From Sphingomonas sp. AP4-R1 (lineage in GTDB: Bacteria; Pseudomonadota; Alphaproteobacteria; Sphingomonadales; Sphingomonadaceae): 64,000 nt of DNA. Shown one piece after another: positions 17,410-27,000 of this stretch. A program made the position numbers and the translations under genes. The notes beneath the pieces were generated by a model, which saw nothing but the letters and a program-made list of their open reading frames with translations, searched no databases and was not told the origin of the DNA. Position 1 is the stretch's first letter. Each line of letters begins with the position of its first letter. The stretch is taken from assembly GCF_013113735.1 (NCBI RefSeq), contig NZ_CP053346.1:2494001-2558000 (forward strand), written 5' to 3'.

Positions 17410-18930
17410 GTGTCAGGCGGCGAGATCAGGATGTTGGTGTTGGAGACGGTGTTGAGGATCCGGCGCGAGCACGCGTCGGGCAAAGCCATCAAGGCGATAG
17501 CGCGCGACCTGAATTTATCGCGTAAGGTGGTTCGTAAGGCGATCCGGGCACCGGAGGCGGACATCGCGTACCGGCGTGAGGTGCAGCCGTTACCGAAATT
17601 GGGGCCGTTTCAAGCGCGGCTCGATGCGCTGCTGGAGGAGGACGGGGCGCGGCCCCGGCGTGAGAAGCTGCGCATCACGCGTATCCACGACCTGCTTTTA
17701 CGCGAGGGTTTGACGGCTCGTACGATGCGGTGCGCAGATATGCGTCTCGCTGGCGTCAGGCGCGGCGACGCGATGTGATGGACGCGCCAGCTTTCATTCC
17801 GCTGCTGTTCCGACCGGGTGAGGCCTACCAGTTCGACTGGAGCCACGAGGATGTCGAGATCGCCGGCAAGCCGATGCGCGTGAAGGTGGCGCATGTGCGG
17901 TTGTGCGCGTCGCGGACGATGTATGTGCGGGCCTATCCTCGCGAGACACAGGAAACGCTGTTCGACGCGCATGCGCGGGCCTTCGCCTTTTTCGGCGGAG
18001 TGCCGACGCGCGGCATCTACGACAACATGAAAACGGTCTGACGACCGTGTTCATCGGCAAGGAACGCGTCTTCAACCGATAGTTCCTCGTCATGGCGAAC
18101 CACTACATGGTCGAGCTGACGGCGTGCTCGCCGGCTGCCGGTTGGGAAAAGGGTCAGGTCGAGAACCAGGTGCAGACGGCGCGTGGTTAGTTTTTTCCAA
18201 CCGCGCCTGCGCTTTACCAGCATTGAGGAGTTGAGCGGCTGCTGCATGCGGAGTGCCGTCGCTGGGCCGATATGCGCCAGCATCCTGAGCAGAAGGAGCT
18301 GACGGTCGCTCAGGCTTGGGTCGCGGAACGAGATGCCCTCCCGCCGGTCGTTGCGCCCTTCGACGGCTTTTACGAGAGCGAGCATTCCGTGAGCGGCACG
18401 TGCCTGATAAGCTTCGACCGCAACCGCTATTCCGTCATGGCCAAGGCCGCGCGTCGCACGGTACAGGTCCGTGCCTATGCCGACCGCATCGTCGTGCGCT
18501 GCGGTGGTGTGGTTGTCGCCGACCATCCCCGCTTCTTCGGGCGCGACCGGACGATCTACGACCCATGGCATTACCTGCCGGTGCTGGTGACCAAACCCGG
18601 CGCGCTGCGCAACGGTGCGCCGTTTGTAAACTCGGAATTGCCCCCGCGCTGTCTCGGCTGCGACGCAAGCTCGGCGCTGGAGACGACGCCGACCGGCGGT
18701 TCGTCCGCGTGCTGGCGGCCGTACTCGATGATGGGCTGGAGGCGGTCGAAGCTGCCGTGCAAGAGGCGTTGGTGGCAGGCGTCACCAGCGACGACATCAT
18801 CCTGAACATTCTAGCCCGACATCGTGAGCCGCCCCGGCCGCTGCCATTGTCACGCCCGAGGATCTTATACTGCGCCATCCATCACGAGCGGACTGCAACC
18901 GTTACGACAGCCTGCGAGGCCTCCATGCAG
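17410..18930 (+). pseudogene. istA: istA, IS21 transposase pseudogene
   Basis: IstA remnant. The helix-turn-helix start (VLRIRREHASGKAIKAIARDLNLSRKVVRKAIR) is intact, but a frameshift near 17720 separates it from the catalytic core. The next frame holds GEAYQFDWSHEDVEIAG, the first Asp of the DDE triad, and GVPTRGIYDNMKTV, the second Asp. In-frame stops follow near 18041, 18081 and 18190, and another shift occurs near 18640. The stretch SFDRNRYSVMAKAARRTVQVRAYADRIVV is the typical IstA C-terminal domain. Roughly 500 residues are represented overall, with at least four lesions. Confidence 0.8.
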
Positions 18931-19652
18931 CGGCAGGAGATGATGAAGGCCCTGATGGGTCTTGGGCTCAAGGGCATGGTTGGCGCCTTCGACGAGGCGG
19001 TGACCACCGGCCTGCAACGCAACCGAACGACGATGGAAATCCTGACGGATTTGCTGCGTGCCGAGGCAACCCACCGTCATGCAGCGTCGGTGCGCTATCG
19101 CATGTCGGCCGCCAGGCTGCCAGCGGTGAAGGACCTCGACGCCTTCGTCTTCGATGGCACGCCCATCAATGAAGGACTGGTGCGGTCGCTTCACAGCGGC
19201 TCGTTCCTTGCCGGCTGTCGCAACATCGTGCTGGTCGGCGGTACCGGCACCGGCAAGACACATCTCGCCAGCGCCGTCACTGCCAATGTCGTGCGAGAGG
19301 GCGCTCGCGGACGCTATTTCAACACGGTCGACCTGGTGAACCGGCTCGAGGAAGAAACCCGCCTAGGCAAGGCTGGTGCGCTTGCGGCCCAGCTATCCCG
19401 GCTCGAGGTGGTGGTGCTCGACGAGCTCGGCTATCGCCGTTTGCACGGTCGGGCGGGCAACTGCTCTTCCATCTCGTCAGCAAGCTCTACGAATGTACCT
19501 CGGTCATCGTCACCACGAACCTCGCCTTTGGCGAATGGCCGACCGTCTTCGGCGACCCCAAGATGACCACCGCGCTGCTCGACCGCATTACCCACCATTG
19601 CGACATCGTCGAAACCGGCAACGATAGCTGGCGCTTCAAACATCGCAGCTGA
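18925..19652 (+). pseudogene. istB: istB, IS21 helper ATPase pseudogene
   Basis: IstB-type AAA ATPase that assists transposase assembly. From the ATG at 18925 it reads MQRQEMMKALMGLGLKG, then Walker [14 protein letters not shown] and Walker [10 protein letters not shown]. One base is missing around 19434 (GGCTATCGCCG where a GYLPF codon set is expected), so the rest lies in another frame. There [26 protein letters not shown] and [21 protein letters not shown] are readable up to the TGA at 19650-19652. A single deletion therefore truncates the product by about 70 residues. Confidence 0.82.
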
Positions 19653-19812
19653 CGCCCAGAGCGCCTGAGCGAAACACTTCGCGCTGGTCGGGCCTCCGGT
19701 CGGGCTACGCCCGCCCTACGTCGCGACCAGCGCGGATGCTGCGACCCTCATACCGCTCAGGCCGCTCAACAGAGGGGCCCTTTTGCACGCCGATAGGGGG
19801 TCCTTTTTTGGA

Positions 19813-20142
19813 GGCTAATTGACAACGCTCGGGTGCGGTCTGGCCATAGGGCCTGCTGCATGGCTGGAGAGGGAGCGCATCGTCGAGACTGCTACTGGGC
19901 AAGAGGTCATATCCGTCGGAATGCCTGCGTTAGATGACGGGTGGCCGCATCTCCACCATGCCCTTGATCTTCATCAGCCAACCCTATGCCGTACTTTTCA
20001 AGATGGCCACGCGGTCTGCGGTACAACGCCTTGCTCACCGTCTTTGATCGTGAGGCTGACCTGGCCCAAAATTGCGCGGTGACACCGGCGGCAAGCTCTT
20101 GGGTATCAAGACAGCACATCCGGCCGCCTCACTCGCTCATCC
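19813..20142. other. Gene-free stretch after the IS21 element
   Basis: About 330 bases. Open frames exist on both strands (19819-20082 plus, 19907-20119 minus), but neither has a recognised motif, a good ribosome binding site or biased codon use. It is probably decayed mobile DNA. Confidence 0.35.
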
Positions 20143-20607
20143 TTATTCCAGTAGGAATGCGAGATTTTTCAACGCGAATTCCATGCCGGCGACATGATCG
20201 GCTTCACTGATGCCGGATGGCACCTGCTCGGCCTGAAAGCTCACTTTCGTGCCGTTGGCCACAGCCTTCAGCGTCGTGGTGAGCGTCATTTTGCCCATGA
20301 AACGCGGATCAGCGCCTTCAAATACCAACTCCTCGACGATCTTTTCGTCAGGGACCAGTTCGACAAACCTGGCCTCGACGATGTCGCTGTCGCCAGTCGA
20401 TTTGGGATCTGCTTTTGCCGGATACCGGTAGATGAGCTCCATGCGATACCCACCACCGATGCGACCTTCGAACGAGAGGATCCTGGCATCCATCTGCGCC
20501 GGCACCCGCCACTTCGGAATGACTTCCGGATCCAGGAAAGCCCGAAATATGGCGCGGGGCGGTGCAATGAGGGTTCGCGACGCAGCATGGGTCCGGGATG
20601 TCATCAT
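20143..20607 (-). CDS. AHSA1-type SRPBCC-domain protein
   Basis: A 154-residue START/Bet v1-like (SRPBCC, AHSA1 subgroup) protein. It begins MMTSRTHAASRTLIAPPRAIFRAF, the usual first strand and helix, with DPEVIPKWRVP, GGGYRMELIYRYP, DIVEARFVELVPDEKIVEEL and a C-terminal helix AGMEFALKNLAFLLE. Members bind hydrophobic ligands in an internal cavity and are often stand-alone stress or polyketide-related proteins. The ATG at 20605-20607 is chosen because the upstream extension does not match the family. It is a single gene between scrap DNA. Confidence 0.85.
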   Translation of the reverse strand: MMTSRTHAASRTLIAPPRAIFRAFLDPEVIPKWRVPAQMDARILSFEGRIGGGYRMELIYRYPAKADPKSTGDSDIVEARFVELVPDEKIVEELVFEGADPRFMGKMTLTTTLKAVANGTKVSFQAEQVPSGISEADHVAGMEFALKNLAFLLE

Positions 20608-20689
20608 ATGGTCGCTAACCGGAAGGTCCAAGAACGCCAATGCCGTATTTTTCTTCCTCTCAACAAAGTGGGGTTCGATCGACACGCTT

Positions 20690-21064
20690 CGCTATCGAAG
20701 AGATCTGCAGCACGCATGGACGAAAATGCTCTACGACTCTATGGTCAAATGCCGCAGACCGCGCCCCATAAAGTGGCAGCCACTATCGAATTGCTGTTGA
20801 TCTGGCGCGAATGCGCCCCTGCTGGCGAAGGCGCTCATACAGGGCTATCTCCGCCTCGTGTGAAATTTCGCCAGCAAGGGCAAAACCCTGCGTTCTGGAA
20901 TCGCCCGATCAACCGCCCGCGCAACGGACGACCACGTATAGGCATTGCCGTAGCCGCTGATGTCGCGGGAGAAGGTAATCGCTGCGCTTTGCGAGCTCGA
21001 CTTCTCGCGGACGGTGGATGGCGGTGTCATCGAGCAATTGAAACGCGCAGCCCACCGAGTAATT
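20690..21064. other. Gene-free stretch between AHSA1 and HU genes
   Basis: No recognisable gene in about 370 bases. A plus-strand frame continues through the region, but it is the antisense of the AHSA1 gene at its start and has no motif afterwards. Nothing else is seen. Confidence 0.35.
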
Positions 21065-21355
21065 CTAGGCGGTCGAACCGTCTCGTGTCACCATATGCTT
21101 TAGCAGCTTCCCCGGCCGGAACCTTGGCCTAGCCACGGCGCCGATCTCGATCGGTTCACCTGACCGCGGGTTGCGACCGGCTGAGGGTTTCCGCGTTGCG
21201 ACGGAGAAACTGCCAAATCCAACGAACCTCACCTCCTCGCCCTGTCGGAGAGAGTCAGCAATCTTGTGAAGGCAGGTTTCAAGAATCCGTTTAGCCTCGT
21301 TCCGATCAATACCCGTGTCGTGCGCGATCTCTTTGATCAGCTCTTGCTTGTTCAT
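21065..21355 (-). CDS. HU/IHF-family DNA-binding protein
   Basis: A 96-residue histone-like protein. It starts MNKQELIKEIAHDTGI at the ATG at 21353-21355, preferred over an upstream frame start because HU proteins begin MNKxELI. RFVGFGSFSVATRKPSAGRNPRSGEPI is the family signature (GFGxF...R.gRNP.TGe...I), and the C-terminus ends RPGKLLKHMV. It is expected to bend DNA as a dimer. Solo HU genes are often found in mobile elements, and this one lies among integrase and IS remnants. Confidence 0.92.
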   Translation of the reverse strand: MNKQELIKEIAHDTGIDRNEAKRILETCLHKIADSLRQGEEVRFVGFGSFSVATRKPSAGRNPRSGEPIEIGAVARPRFRPGKLLKHMVTRDGSTA

Positions 21356-22106
21356 CCAAAGCCCCTTCCGCGCAATTCTAGGAAATTTGTCCGAACGGAC
21401 AACGATGTTCCGTGGGGACAAAATTTCTTACGACCACCAAATTCACAACATTCCGGCAGGTTTCGAGTTCCGAGACGTCAATGTCAGTCGCTAAGGGGCT
21501 ATAAGATTAGTCATGGGGGTATGCTGGACTTTGGTTTCGGTTCCTGCGGGATGGGACGGGATGCGTGAACGAAGTCGTCTTTTTAGTCGTCGCGAGTCTT
21601 GAGTTGTGAGCACAGGAGGTATTTTCCTCGGGTGTCCTTGTGCGCCGTCGTGCCTTCCGCTTGTTTGCGGTCGTACGGTCTGGTCAACATAGGGTCCGTG
21701 CGTAAAGAGAATGTCTGGCGGTTCCGCCGAAGGTCATCAAAAGCTTTTCGCTCCGATCGGCGCGGCCGTTAGACCCCCGGGATGGGACTGGACGACTATC
21801 CCGACTGGGACACACTTTCGCTCTGCGTCGACAGCGCTCGCCACGAGATCCTCGAAGGGTACATCCGTGACCATCCCGGCATCAATGAGCGTTGCGGCGT
21901 GTGGCTGGTCGTCCCCCCTACTGCGACAGTCTGCGCCATGGCCGCTCGCGAGGCGATAACTTACCGGCTGCGCTCTCATTCGCTACTATCTCGACGCAGA
22001 TAAGGCTCAAGCCAGCGTTCCAGATCGCGCTGCAAATCCTCTCCATCGCCAGCCTCCATCAAAGCTGGCTCCCTATGAATCACGCATCTCCCGCGGCGCC
22101 CGCAGG
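21356..22106. other. Mostly gene-free region with one weak frame
   Basis: About 750 bases without a convincing gene. One plus-strand frame, 21782-22003, encodes about 73 residues (MGLDDYPDWDTLSLCVDSARHEILEGYI...), protein-like at its start but with no family and no clear ribosome binding site. It may be a remnant of a larger gene. Confidence 0.35.
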
Positions 22107-22424
22107 ATGCATAGCGTCTTCGTAGCCCTCTCGACCCACATCATCTTCATCGTCCTGCTTGGCACCATCCTGACCTGGGCAGCGTATTCGAGCGTTGCGA
22201 TCGTCCTGCTCGCGATGAGGCTCTCGCCCCACGGTGTCCGTGACATACCGGCGGGAATCGCGCTGGCCCTCGGGACCAACCTTGGCACTGCGATCATTAG
22301 GGTTCTGAAGGGAGAAGCGCGCAACGCCCCCGACGGAAGGCTGCGGCTTGGCAATCCGCGAGGTACTGTCAGCAAACTGGGGGCAGCAACATTCGTCAGC
22401 GCGATTGTGCCTATTCCCCGTTAA
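22107..22424 (+). pseudogene. Na/Pi-cotransporter (NptA/PF02690-type) fragment
   Basis: A 105-residue fragment reading LLGTILTWAAYSSVAIVLLAMRLS and IPAGIALALGTNLGTAIIRVL. This is the repeated helix pair with the GxxLTxxxQSS/TNxGT-like motif of Na+/phosphate cotransporter family proteins. Full proteins are about 550 residues, so only an internal piece remains, with an arbitrary N-terminus and a frame that becomes unrelated after about residue 75. It is surrounded by IS and integrase DNA. Confidence 0.6.
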
Positions 22425-22626
22425 GATTGCGTGGCCAGCCAATAGACCGACTGGCCGCCATTCTCGCTTCCCACTGGGCGACGCGTTCACGGCATCGAGC
22501 TGCCAAGCTAAAGTGGATCTTCCGAGTAGTTTCATCGCTAGCAGCATTAGCCAAAGCGTTATGCTCATATAGCCGACGCCGCCAATAGCGGGTCTCCTCT
22601 TCGGCTAAGCGATCATTGGATCCCAT
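22411..22626 (-). CDS. Small charged hypothetical protein
   Basis: A 71-residue, Arg/Glu/Ala-rich and probably helical protein (MGSNDRLAEEETRYWRRRLYEHNALANA...). The ATG at 22624-22626 is preceded by a GAGAGGG ribosome binding site. It overlaps the Na/Pi fragment by 14 bases on the opposite strand. Small helical proteins of this type are common in sphingomonads, but no function is assigned. Confidence 0.5.
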   Translation of the reverse strand: MGSNDRLAEEETRYWRRRLYEHNALANAASDETTRKIHFSLAARCRERVAQWEARMAASRSIGWPRNLNGE

Positions 22627-22738
22627 AGATCCCTCTCGTTCCGGTAACGAGAACCTAAAGCCGGCCCATCTATGAGTCTACTGGATTAAGCTATGCCAAG
22701 ATCAAGACGCTGCAGCCCATGTCCCGCAGACTATCGCC

Positions 22739-22932
22739 TTCGCTACGAAGCCCGCCTTGGCGAACGACGTGATCCGGCGTGCACTGGCTGCCGATGTCCC
22801 GTTCTCATGGGTAGCCGCCGACACGGTGTACAGCGTGGGCGACATGGCGGGTACGCTGCGACGTGCGTGCAACGGCTATGTTCTCGACGTCAAACCCGCA
22901 TCTCGGTTGCGCATAACTACGACCTTTATCTG
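22739..22932 (+). pseudogene. IS701-type (DDE_5) transposase fragment
   Basis: A roughly 60-residue in-frame stretch reads KPALANDVIRRALAADVPFSWVAADTVYSVGDM and then RRACNGYVLDVKP. It matches the conserved block of IS701/DDE_5 transposases (KPxLAxxMIxRAxxAGVPFxWVxxDxVYG), including the Asp of VAADTVY. There is no start, and a TGA ends it at 22930-22932. It is a relic next to the integrase. Confidence 0.65.
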
Positions 22933-23136
22933 ATCCTGTCCTCGCAACCAACACCATCCATACCAAAACCGCCCAGGACATCCTGCGGCGGTTTTTCTAT
23001 GCCTGCTTTCCACAGCTTAGGCCCGAGTCGCGACGTCCGCAGCAGGCCGTCCGAGGCCCAGAAAACCCCAGGACGTCGATTTGACGGCGGGGGTATTTCT
23101 AGCGGTACGCTCCGATCCAGCAACGGAGGTACCCCC

Positions 23137-24369
23137 ATGGCCCTCAAGGAACTGGAAGCCCGCTACGCCACCAAGCGTTCGAAGGACTACAAGCTCGCCG
23201 ATGGGGGCGGGCTCTACCTGCTCGTCCGGCCCACCGGCTCCAAGCTGTGGCGGATGAAGTATCGCTTCGCCGACCGGGAGAAGCTTCTGTCGTTTGGCCG
23301 CTATCCGGATCTGAGCCTCGCTGACGCTCGGCTGAAGCGGGCCGAAGCCAAGCTCGCCTTGGCGGCCGGGCGTGATCCTGGCGCCAAGGAGACAGCGCCT
23401 GCGGGGAAGACGTTTGAGGAAACTGCCACGGCGTGGCACCAGAACCGCGTCGAGGCGCTCGACGAGGCCCATGCCAACCGGATCATGGCGCGGCTCAAGC
23501 GCGATGCCTTCCCGGCGCTGGGAGCGATGTCGCTTCGCCAGATCAAGCCGGCTGATGTGCTCGCGATGATCCGGAGCGTGGAGGCGAGGGGGGCGCTCGA
23601 CGTCAGTCGGCGGCTCAAGCAGCATGTCAGCCAGGTCTATCGCTTCGCGATTCCGCAAGGCTGGGCCGATAGCGACCCGGCTGCCTATCTATCGGATCTG
23701 CTCAAGCCCAAGCCCCGCGTGCGCCATATGCCGCGTGTCGGGATCGACGAGCTCCCCGCGCTCGTGCGCGCGATTGATGGCTATGACGGCGAGGAGAATC
23801 CAAAGCGGCGCGCGATTACGCGGGCCGCCCTATTGTTCACTCGGCTGACCTGGGCGCGGACCAGTGAGACGCGGCTCGCCACATGGGCCGAGATCAAGCG
23901 GCTCGACGGCCCGGAGCCGATCTGGAGGATGCCGCCTGACCGCATGAAGATGGAGCGCGAGCATATCGTGCCCCTCTCCACCCAGGCGGTCGACCTGCTG
24001 AAGACGCTGCGCGCGCATAGCCGCAGCGCCTTCCTCTTCCCCGGCGAAAGGCCCGACAAGCCGCTCTCGCAGAATACCATGATCTATCGTTTCTACCGGA
24101 TGGGGTATCGCGGGCGGCAGACCGTCCACGGCTTTCGGGGGCTCGCCTCCACCTGGGCCAACGAGGCGGAGTGCTACCGGCCGGACTGGATCGAGATGGC
24201 GCTTGCTCATGCCGACGAGGACGAGATCCGCAGCGCCTATAACTCCGCTCTCTATCTCTCACCCCGCAGGCGCATGCTTCAGGATTGGGCCGACTCCATC
24301 AATCGCATGGTTCAGGGTGGCAAAGCAGCTTCGAGCTCATCGGAAATGGCGCATTTAATGGCGCGTTAG
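23137..24369 (+). CDS. P4-type tyrosine integrase
   Basis: A 410-residue site-specific recombinase. The N-terminal DUF4102 arm-binding domain (LADGGGLYLLVRPTGSKLWRMKYRF) is followed by a core-binding domain (FEETATAWHQNRV) and the catalytic domain. The catalytic set is visible: Arg in TWARTSETRLATW, Lys and His near MKMEREHIVPLS, HGFR in TVHGFRGLASTWANE, His in ALAHADEDE, and Tyr in RSAYNSALYLSPRR. The ATG at 23137 is chosen for its GGAGG ribosome binding site (23126-23130) and the family-typical MALKELEARYA. P4-type integrases usually integrate at tRNA 3' ends. No tRNA is visible nearby and the attachment sites were not located. Coding integrity looks full. Confidence 0.94.
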   Translation: MALKELEARYATKRSKDYKLADGGGLYLLVRPTGSKLWRMKYRFADREKLLSFGRYPDLSLADARLKRAEAKLALAAGRDPGAKETAPAGKTFEETATAWHQNRVEALDEAHANRIMARLKRDAFPALGAMSLRQIKPADVLAMIRSVEARGALDVSRRLKQHVSQVYRFAIPQGWADSDPAAYLSDLLKPKPRVRHMPRVGIDELPALVRAIDGYDGEENPKRRAITRAALLFTRLTWARTSETRLATWAEIKRLDGPEPIWRMPPDRMKMEREHIVPLSTQAVDLLKTLRAHSRSAFLFPGERPDKPLSQNTMIYRFYRMGYRGRQTVHGFRGLASTWANEAECYRPDWIEMALAHADEDEIRSAYNSALYLSPRRRMLQDWADSINRMVQGGKAASSSSEMAHLMAR

Positions 24370-24444
24370 GCCATGTTTTAAGTGGCCCATTCGGACAATC
24401 TTTGTAGGGAGAATTCCTCATCGCGGGGGCGATAGGGGGCAAGC

Positions 24445-24639
24445 TTGGAAGGGTGTCTTGATAGCGCACGCTTGCGTGCGCGCGCTTTGCGGGATTTGTC
24501 GGAGCGACGCAGGCTTGTTGCGTCGCTCGTCACCAACGGTAAAGATGCAGCGATTATTCGAGACGCAGCGCAGGCCGCCGAGGCGGAGGCGAACCATATC
24601 ATGGCATCGCTGCCCGCCTACGATCAACACATGGCGTAA
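24445..24639 (+). CDS. Small Ala/Arg-rich hypothetical protein, doubtful
   Basis: A 64-residue frame (LEGCLDSARLRARALRDLSERRRLVASLV...AQAAEAEANHIMASL), probably helical, starting at TTG with no strong ribosome binding site. A minus-strand frame in the same place has no protein character. It could be a real small sphingomonad-type protein, but evidence is weak. Confidence 0.3.
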   Translation: MEGCLDSARLRARALRDLSERRRLVASLVTNGKDAAIIRDAAQAAEAEANHIMASLPAYDQHMA

Positions 24640-24677
24640 CCCATCGACTGCTGCTTGCTTCGTGTGTTGTTGAGCGG

Positions 24678-25529
24678 GTGCCGATATCAAATGCCCTGCT
24701 AGCCAGTCGCAGATTTGACCGGGGATTCACGGCCGCTCATATTCGCAGCGTGGCATATATCAGTTCCTGGCCCGGGCGGCTGACCGCTCTTATCCGAGAC
24801 CCCTATCGGTGGCTGGCAGATGGACTCACAGGATCCGGTCCGCACCGTTGGCTCGCGTTGGTGACCGTCCCTTTGTGGCTCACGCCAGCGCTCCACACGA
24901 CCCACTTGCGTGACGGCAAGCCCAGGCTTGGCCGTAGCGTGATGTGGACTGCAGCGGGTCTTTGGCTCGGCACGATGATGCTGATGGGTTTGCCGTTCAC
25001 CGCCTTGGTTCAGGAACCCTTTGCCAAGCTCGGGCACCTGATCGGCTATTGGGACGATGCGTTTGCATCACCCGTGATCGCCACTGTGCTGACAGCCCTG
25101 TCGTTTTTGCTCCTGCTCCTTATCTCGACGCTGGAGTGGTCACTCATCTGGGCGGCGTGTGGGATCGACGCCCTCTTTGGCGACCGTACCATCTCACCAC
25201 CCCCATTCGGGTATGTTGCGATTAAGGTCGCGGGCGCGATTGCCGGAGTAGCCGCGCTGACCTCCGCTTCACTGTTTGCAATCAAGCCGCTGAACGATCC
25301 GGTTTGGCGCTGGATCGATACCGCCGGGCTTGTCCCGACAATCCTCATGCTCACCCTGGGCGCGGCGCTCATGCTTGGATACAATCGAAAAACCAAGGTA
25401 GCGCAAAGCTGCGGTGAGCAAATCTATGGAAGCCGGGGCAAGGCCACGGCTTATCAACTCGGCACTCTGATGCTTCTCCTGTTCGCGGGGTGGGCCTTCG
25501 TTCACTTCCAGCCCAGCCGCACCCGATAA
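24678..25529 (+). CDS. Hypothetical polytopic membrane protein
   Basis: A 283-residue protein, GTG start uncertain. Five or six hydrophobic segments are seen: around residues 55-70, 88-108, 133-155 (VLTALSFLLLLLISTLEWSLIW), 185-205, 218-238 and 262-278. No known family motif was recognised. The N-terminal 40 residues are soluble. It lies between the integrase and a broken antiporter and may be cargo of the integrated element. There is no obvious operon partner. Confidence 0.6.
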   Translation: MPISNALLASRRFDRGFTAAHIRSVAYISSWPGRLTALIRDPYRWLADGLTGSGPHRWLALVTVPLWLTPALHTTHLRDGKPRLGRSVMWTAAGLWLGTMMLMGLPFTALVQEPFAKLGHLIGYWDDAFASPVIATVLTALSFLLLLLISTLEWSLIWAACGIDALFGDRTISPPPFGYVAIKVAGAIAGVAALTSASLFAIKPLNDPVWRWIDTAGLVPTILMLTLGAALMLGYNRKTKVAQSCGEQIYGSRGKATAYQLGTLMLLLFAGWAFVHFQPSRTR

Positions 25530-25799
25530 TTTAATGATTGAGCTCAAACTGGCTGTTAGCAGTACCATCGCGGCGCGTGAGCGATCGGAACGGCACATGC
25601 TCGATCAATAAGCTGGCGGGCGGAATGACCCGGTTTCAGACATTCAGTGCGGTTAAGGCGGCTCGCTAGAGCTGATGTTTGTTCTTGTGGGCCTACGTCA
25701 ACCGGCGCTTTTCGCGAGGTTGCTGAAGCTGCCAGCGGTCGGGATCGCGGAAGATTCAGGTGACTGCGCCCGATCTCGTTGGCTGGTCGTTCAAAACTG

Positions 25800-26050
25800 A
25801 TGCCTGACCACATTGCACCCGATCCCTACATCCTCCTTTTAACGGCGGCGGGGCTGCTAATCGCGCTGGTCGCTTGGCTGCCGCTCGCGCTCAAGCGGTT
25901 GCCGCTCTCGCTTCCGATCGTCTGCATCGCTATCGGGGCCGGACTGTACCACCTGATGGCGGTTGGACCGGCTCCTCTCCCGTGGCGATTTCCGGAAGCG
26001 ACCGAACGCTTTAGTGAGCTGGTCGTGATCATCGCGCTGATGGGCGCCGG
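25800..26050 (+). pseudogene. Na+/H+ antiporter-type gene cut by the IS6 insertion
   Basis: From the ATG at 25800 the frame encodes MPDHIAPDPYILLLTAAGLLIALVAWLPL...LSLPIVCIAIGAGLYHL...FSELVVIIALMGAG. This is the N-terminus of a CPA1-type Na+/H+ antiporter, where GAG is normally followed by Lys/Leu and further helices. The similarity stops at 26050, exactly where the IS6 terminal inverted repeat begins. The remaining ~450 residues are not found downstream, so the IS junction also marks a deletion or rearrangement. Confidence 0.7.
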
Positions 26051-26852
26051 GGGTGCTGTCAGTCTAACTCGAACTCATCTCTCCATGCTGGAGCATGGTC
26101 TTTGAAGCTGGCGGCCTAGCTCACGATGGTTTGCCACTCAGCCAGGGCGGCTGAGCGGCGTAGTTTGTAGGTCTGTCGGTCAACGAGGTGGCGTTCGAGA
26201 TTGAAAGGGTTGTGAACGTTGGCGTGAACAGAGGCGAACTTCTGAAGGCTCGCCATTCGCCTGAAGCGCAGCATGGCCCGCTCTCGTTATCGGAATGGTA
26301 GGTGACTGTTCTCGACACGATTGTTGGCGTGTCGCCCTATCTCTTGCCGATCGCCATTGCCGAGCTCGCGCATGGCGGCTTGGTAGGATCGCAAGCCATC
26401 CGTCGTGACCCGCTCGGGCGAGGCGTTGCGCTTCAGCGCTTTCTTCATGAAGGCGAGAGCGGCCTTCTTATCTCTGGTCTTGGTGACGTAGCTCTCAAGG
26501 ATCTCGCCCTCGTGATCGACCGCGCGCCAGAGGTAGTGAGTCTCGCCGTTGATCTTCACGAACACCTCATCGAGGTGCCAGCGCCATTGGCGGAAGCCGC
26601 GCATGTAGCTGACCCGGCGCTGCCGAACCTCACCAGCGAACATCGGGCCGAAACGATTCCACCAGAAGCGGATCGTCTCGTGGCTCAGGTCGATGCCACG
26701 CTCGAACAGCAGATCCTCAACGTTCCGGAGAGACAGCCGGAAGCGAACATACATGAGTACCACGAGCCGGATGATCTCAGGCGACGAGTTGAAACAGCGG
26801 AATGGGGAAGGCGGCTTGGCTAGCAAGCGCCACGAAGCTCTGACAGCGCCCG
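26051..26852 (-). mobile_element. IS6-family insertion sequence
   Basis: An approximately 800-base element with terminal inverted repeats: GGGTGCTGTCAG at 26051-26062 and its inverted partner ctgacagcgcccg around 26840-26853. It holds a single DDE transposase on the minus strand. Length and organisation are typical of IS6. A related but diverged fragment in the same orientation lies at about 44190-44405 on the far side of the catabolic block. The ends are set by eye. Confidence 0.7.
26116..26826 (-). pseudogene. IS6-family transposase with an internal stop
   Basis: A 236-codon transposase frame. It includes RLSLRNVEDLLFERGIDLSHETIRFW (helix-turn-helix), WHLDEVFVKI (first Asp), ERVTTDGLRSY (second Asp) and ANNRVENSHLPFR (Glu), so the DDE triad is present. 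A TAA codon (26287-26289) sits where other copies read Arg in LPFRRRERAMLRF. The frame then continues through MASLQKFASVHANVHNPFNLERHLVDRQTYKL to the TAG at 26116-26118. Loss of ~57 C-terminal residues probably inactivates it. Confidence 0.85.
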
Positions 26853-26919
26853 CTCGAGTGCTCCGCTATTCATCGGCTGTTCCGTTACGAGTCCGATCGG
26901 AAATCAAACAACAATCTGA

Positions 26920-26954
26920 TTGACGCTCCCGACAATCGGTAAGATTATTAGACC
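26920..26954 (+). promoter_or_regulatory. Promoter and candidate GntR operator for the pyruvate kinase gene
   Basis: TTGACG (26920-26925), a 17-base spacer and GATTAT (26943-26948) make a good sigma70-type promoter. The imperfect palindrome GGTAAGATTATTAGACC (26938-26954) covers the -10 box. An almost identical arrangement precedes the cyclase gene, including the upstream CAACAATC and GATTGAC bases. The start codon of pyruvate kinase lies at 27001. The overlap with the -10 box suggests repression, most simply by the FadR-type GntR regulator of this locus. Confidence 0.6.
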
Positions 26955-27000
26955 AATTAACGTGAATGACCGCGGCGAAGGCGGCGGGGACAGGGGAGAT

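Larger units (their letters stand above)
17327..19812 (+). mobile_element. IS21-family insertion sequence, decayed
   Basis: An IstA/IstB gene pair typical of IS21 is bracketed by paired terminal repeats. The left side has copies at 17327-17341 and 17361-17375 (both contain AAAAGGRACCCC-like cores). The right side has inverted copies at 19774-19787 and 19796-19812. Multiple repeats at each end are characteristic of IS21. Both open reading frames are broken by frameshifts and stops, so the element cannot transpose on its own. The outer ends are placed by the repeats and may be off by a few bases. Confidence 0.75.

Noticed and set aside
22693..23136. In-frame extension upstream of the integrase start
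   Set aside because: The ATG at 23137 with its GGAGG site and family-typical N-terminus fits; the upstream part contains an IS701 relic in another frame and no integrase similarity.
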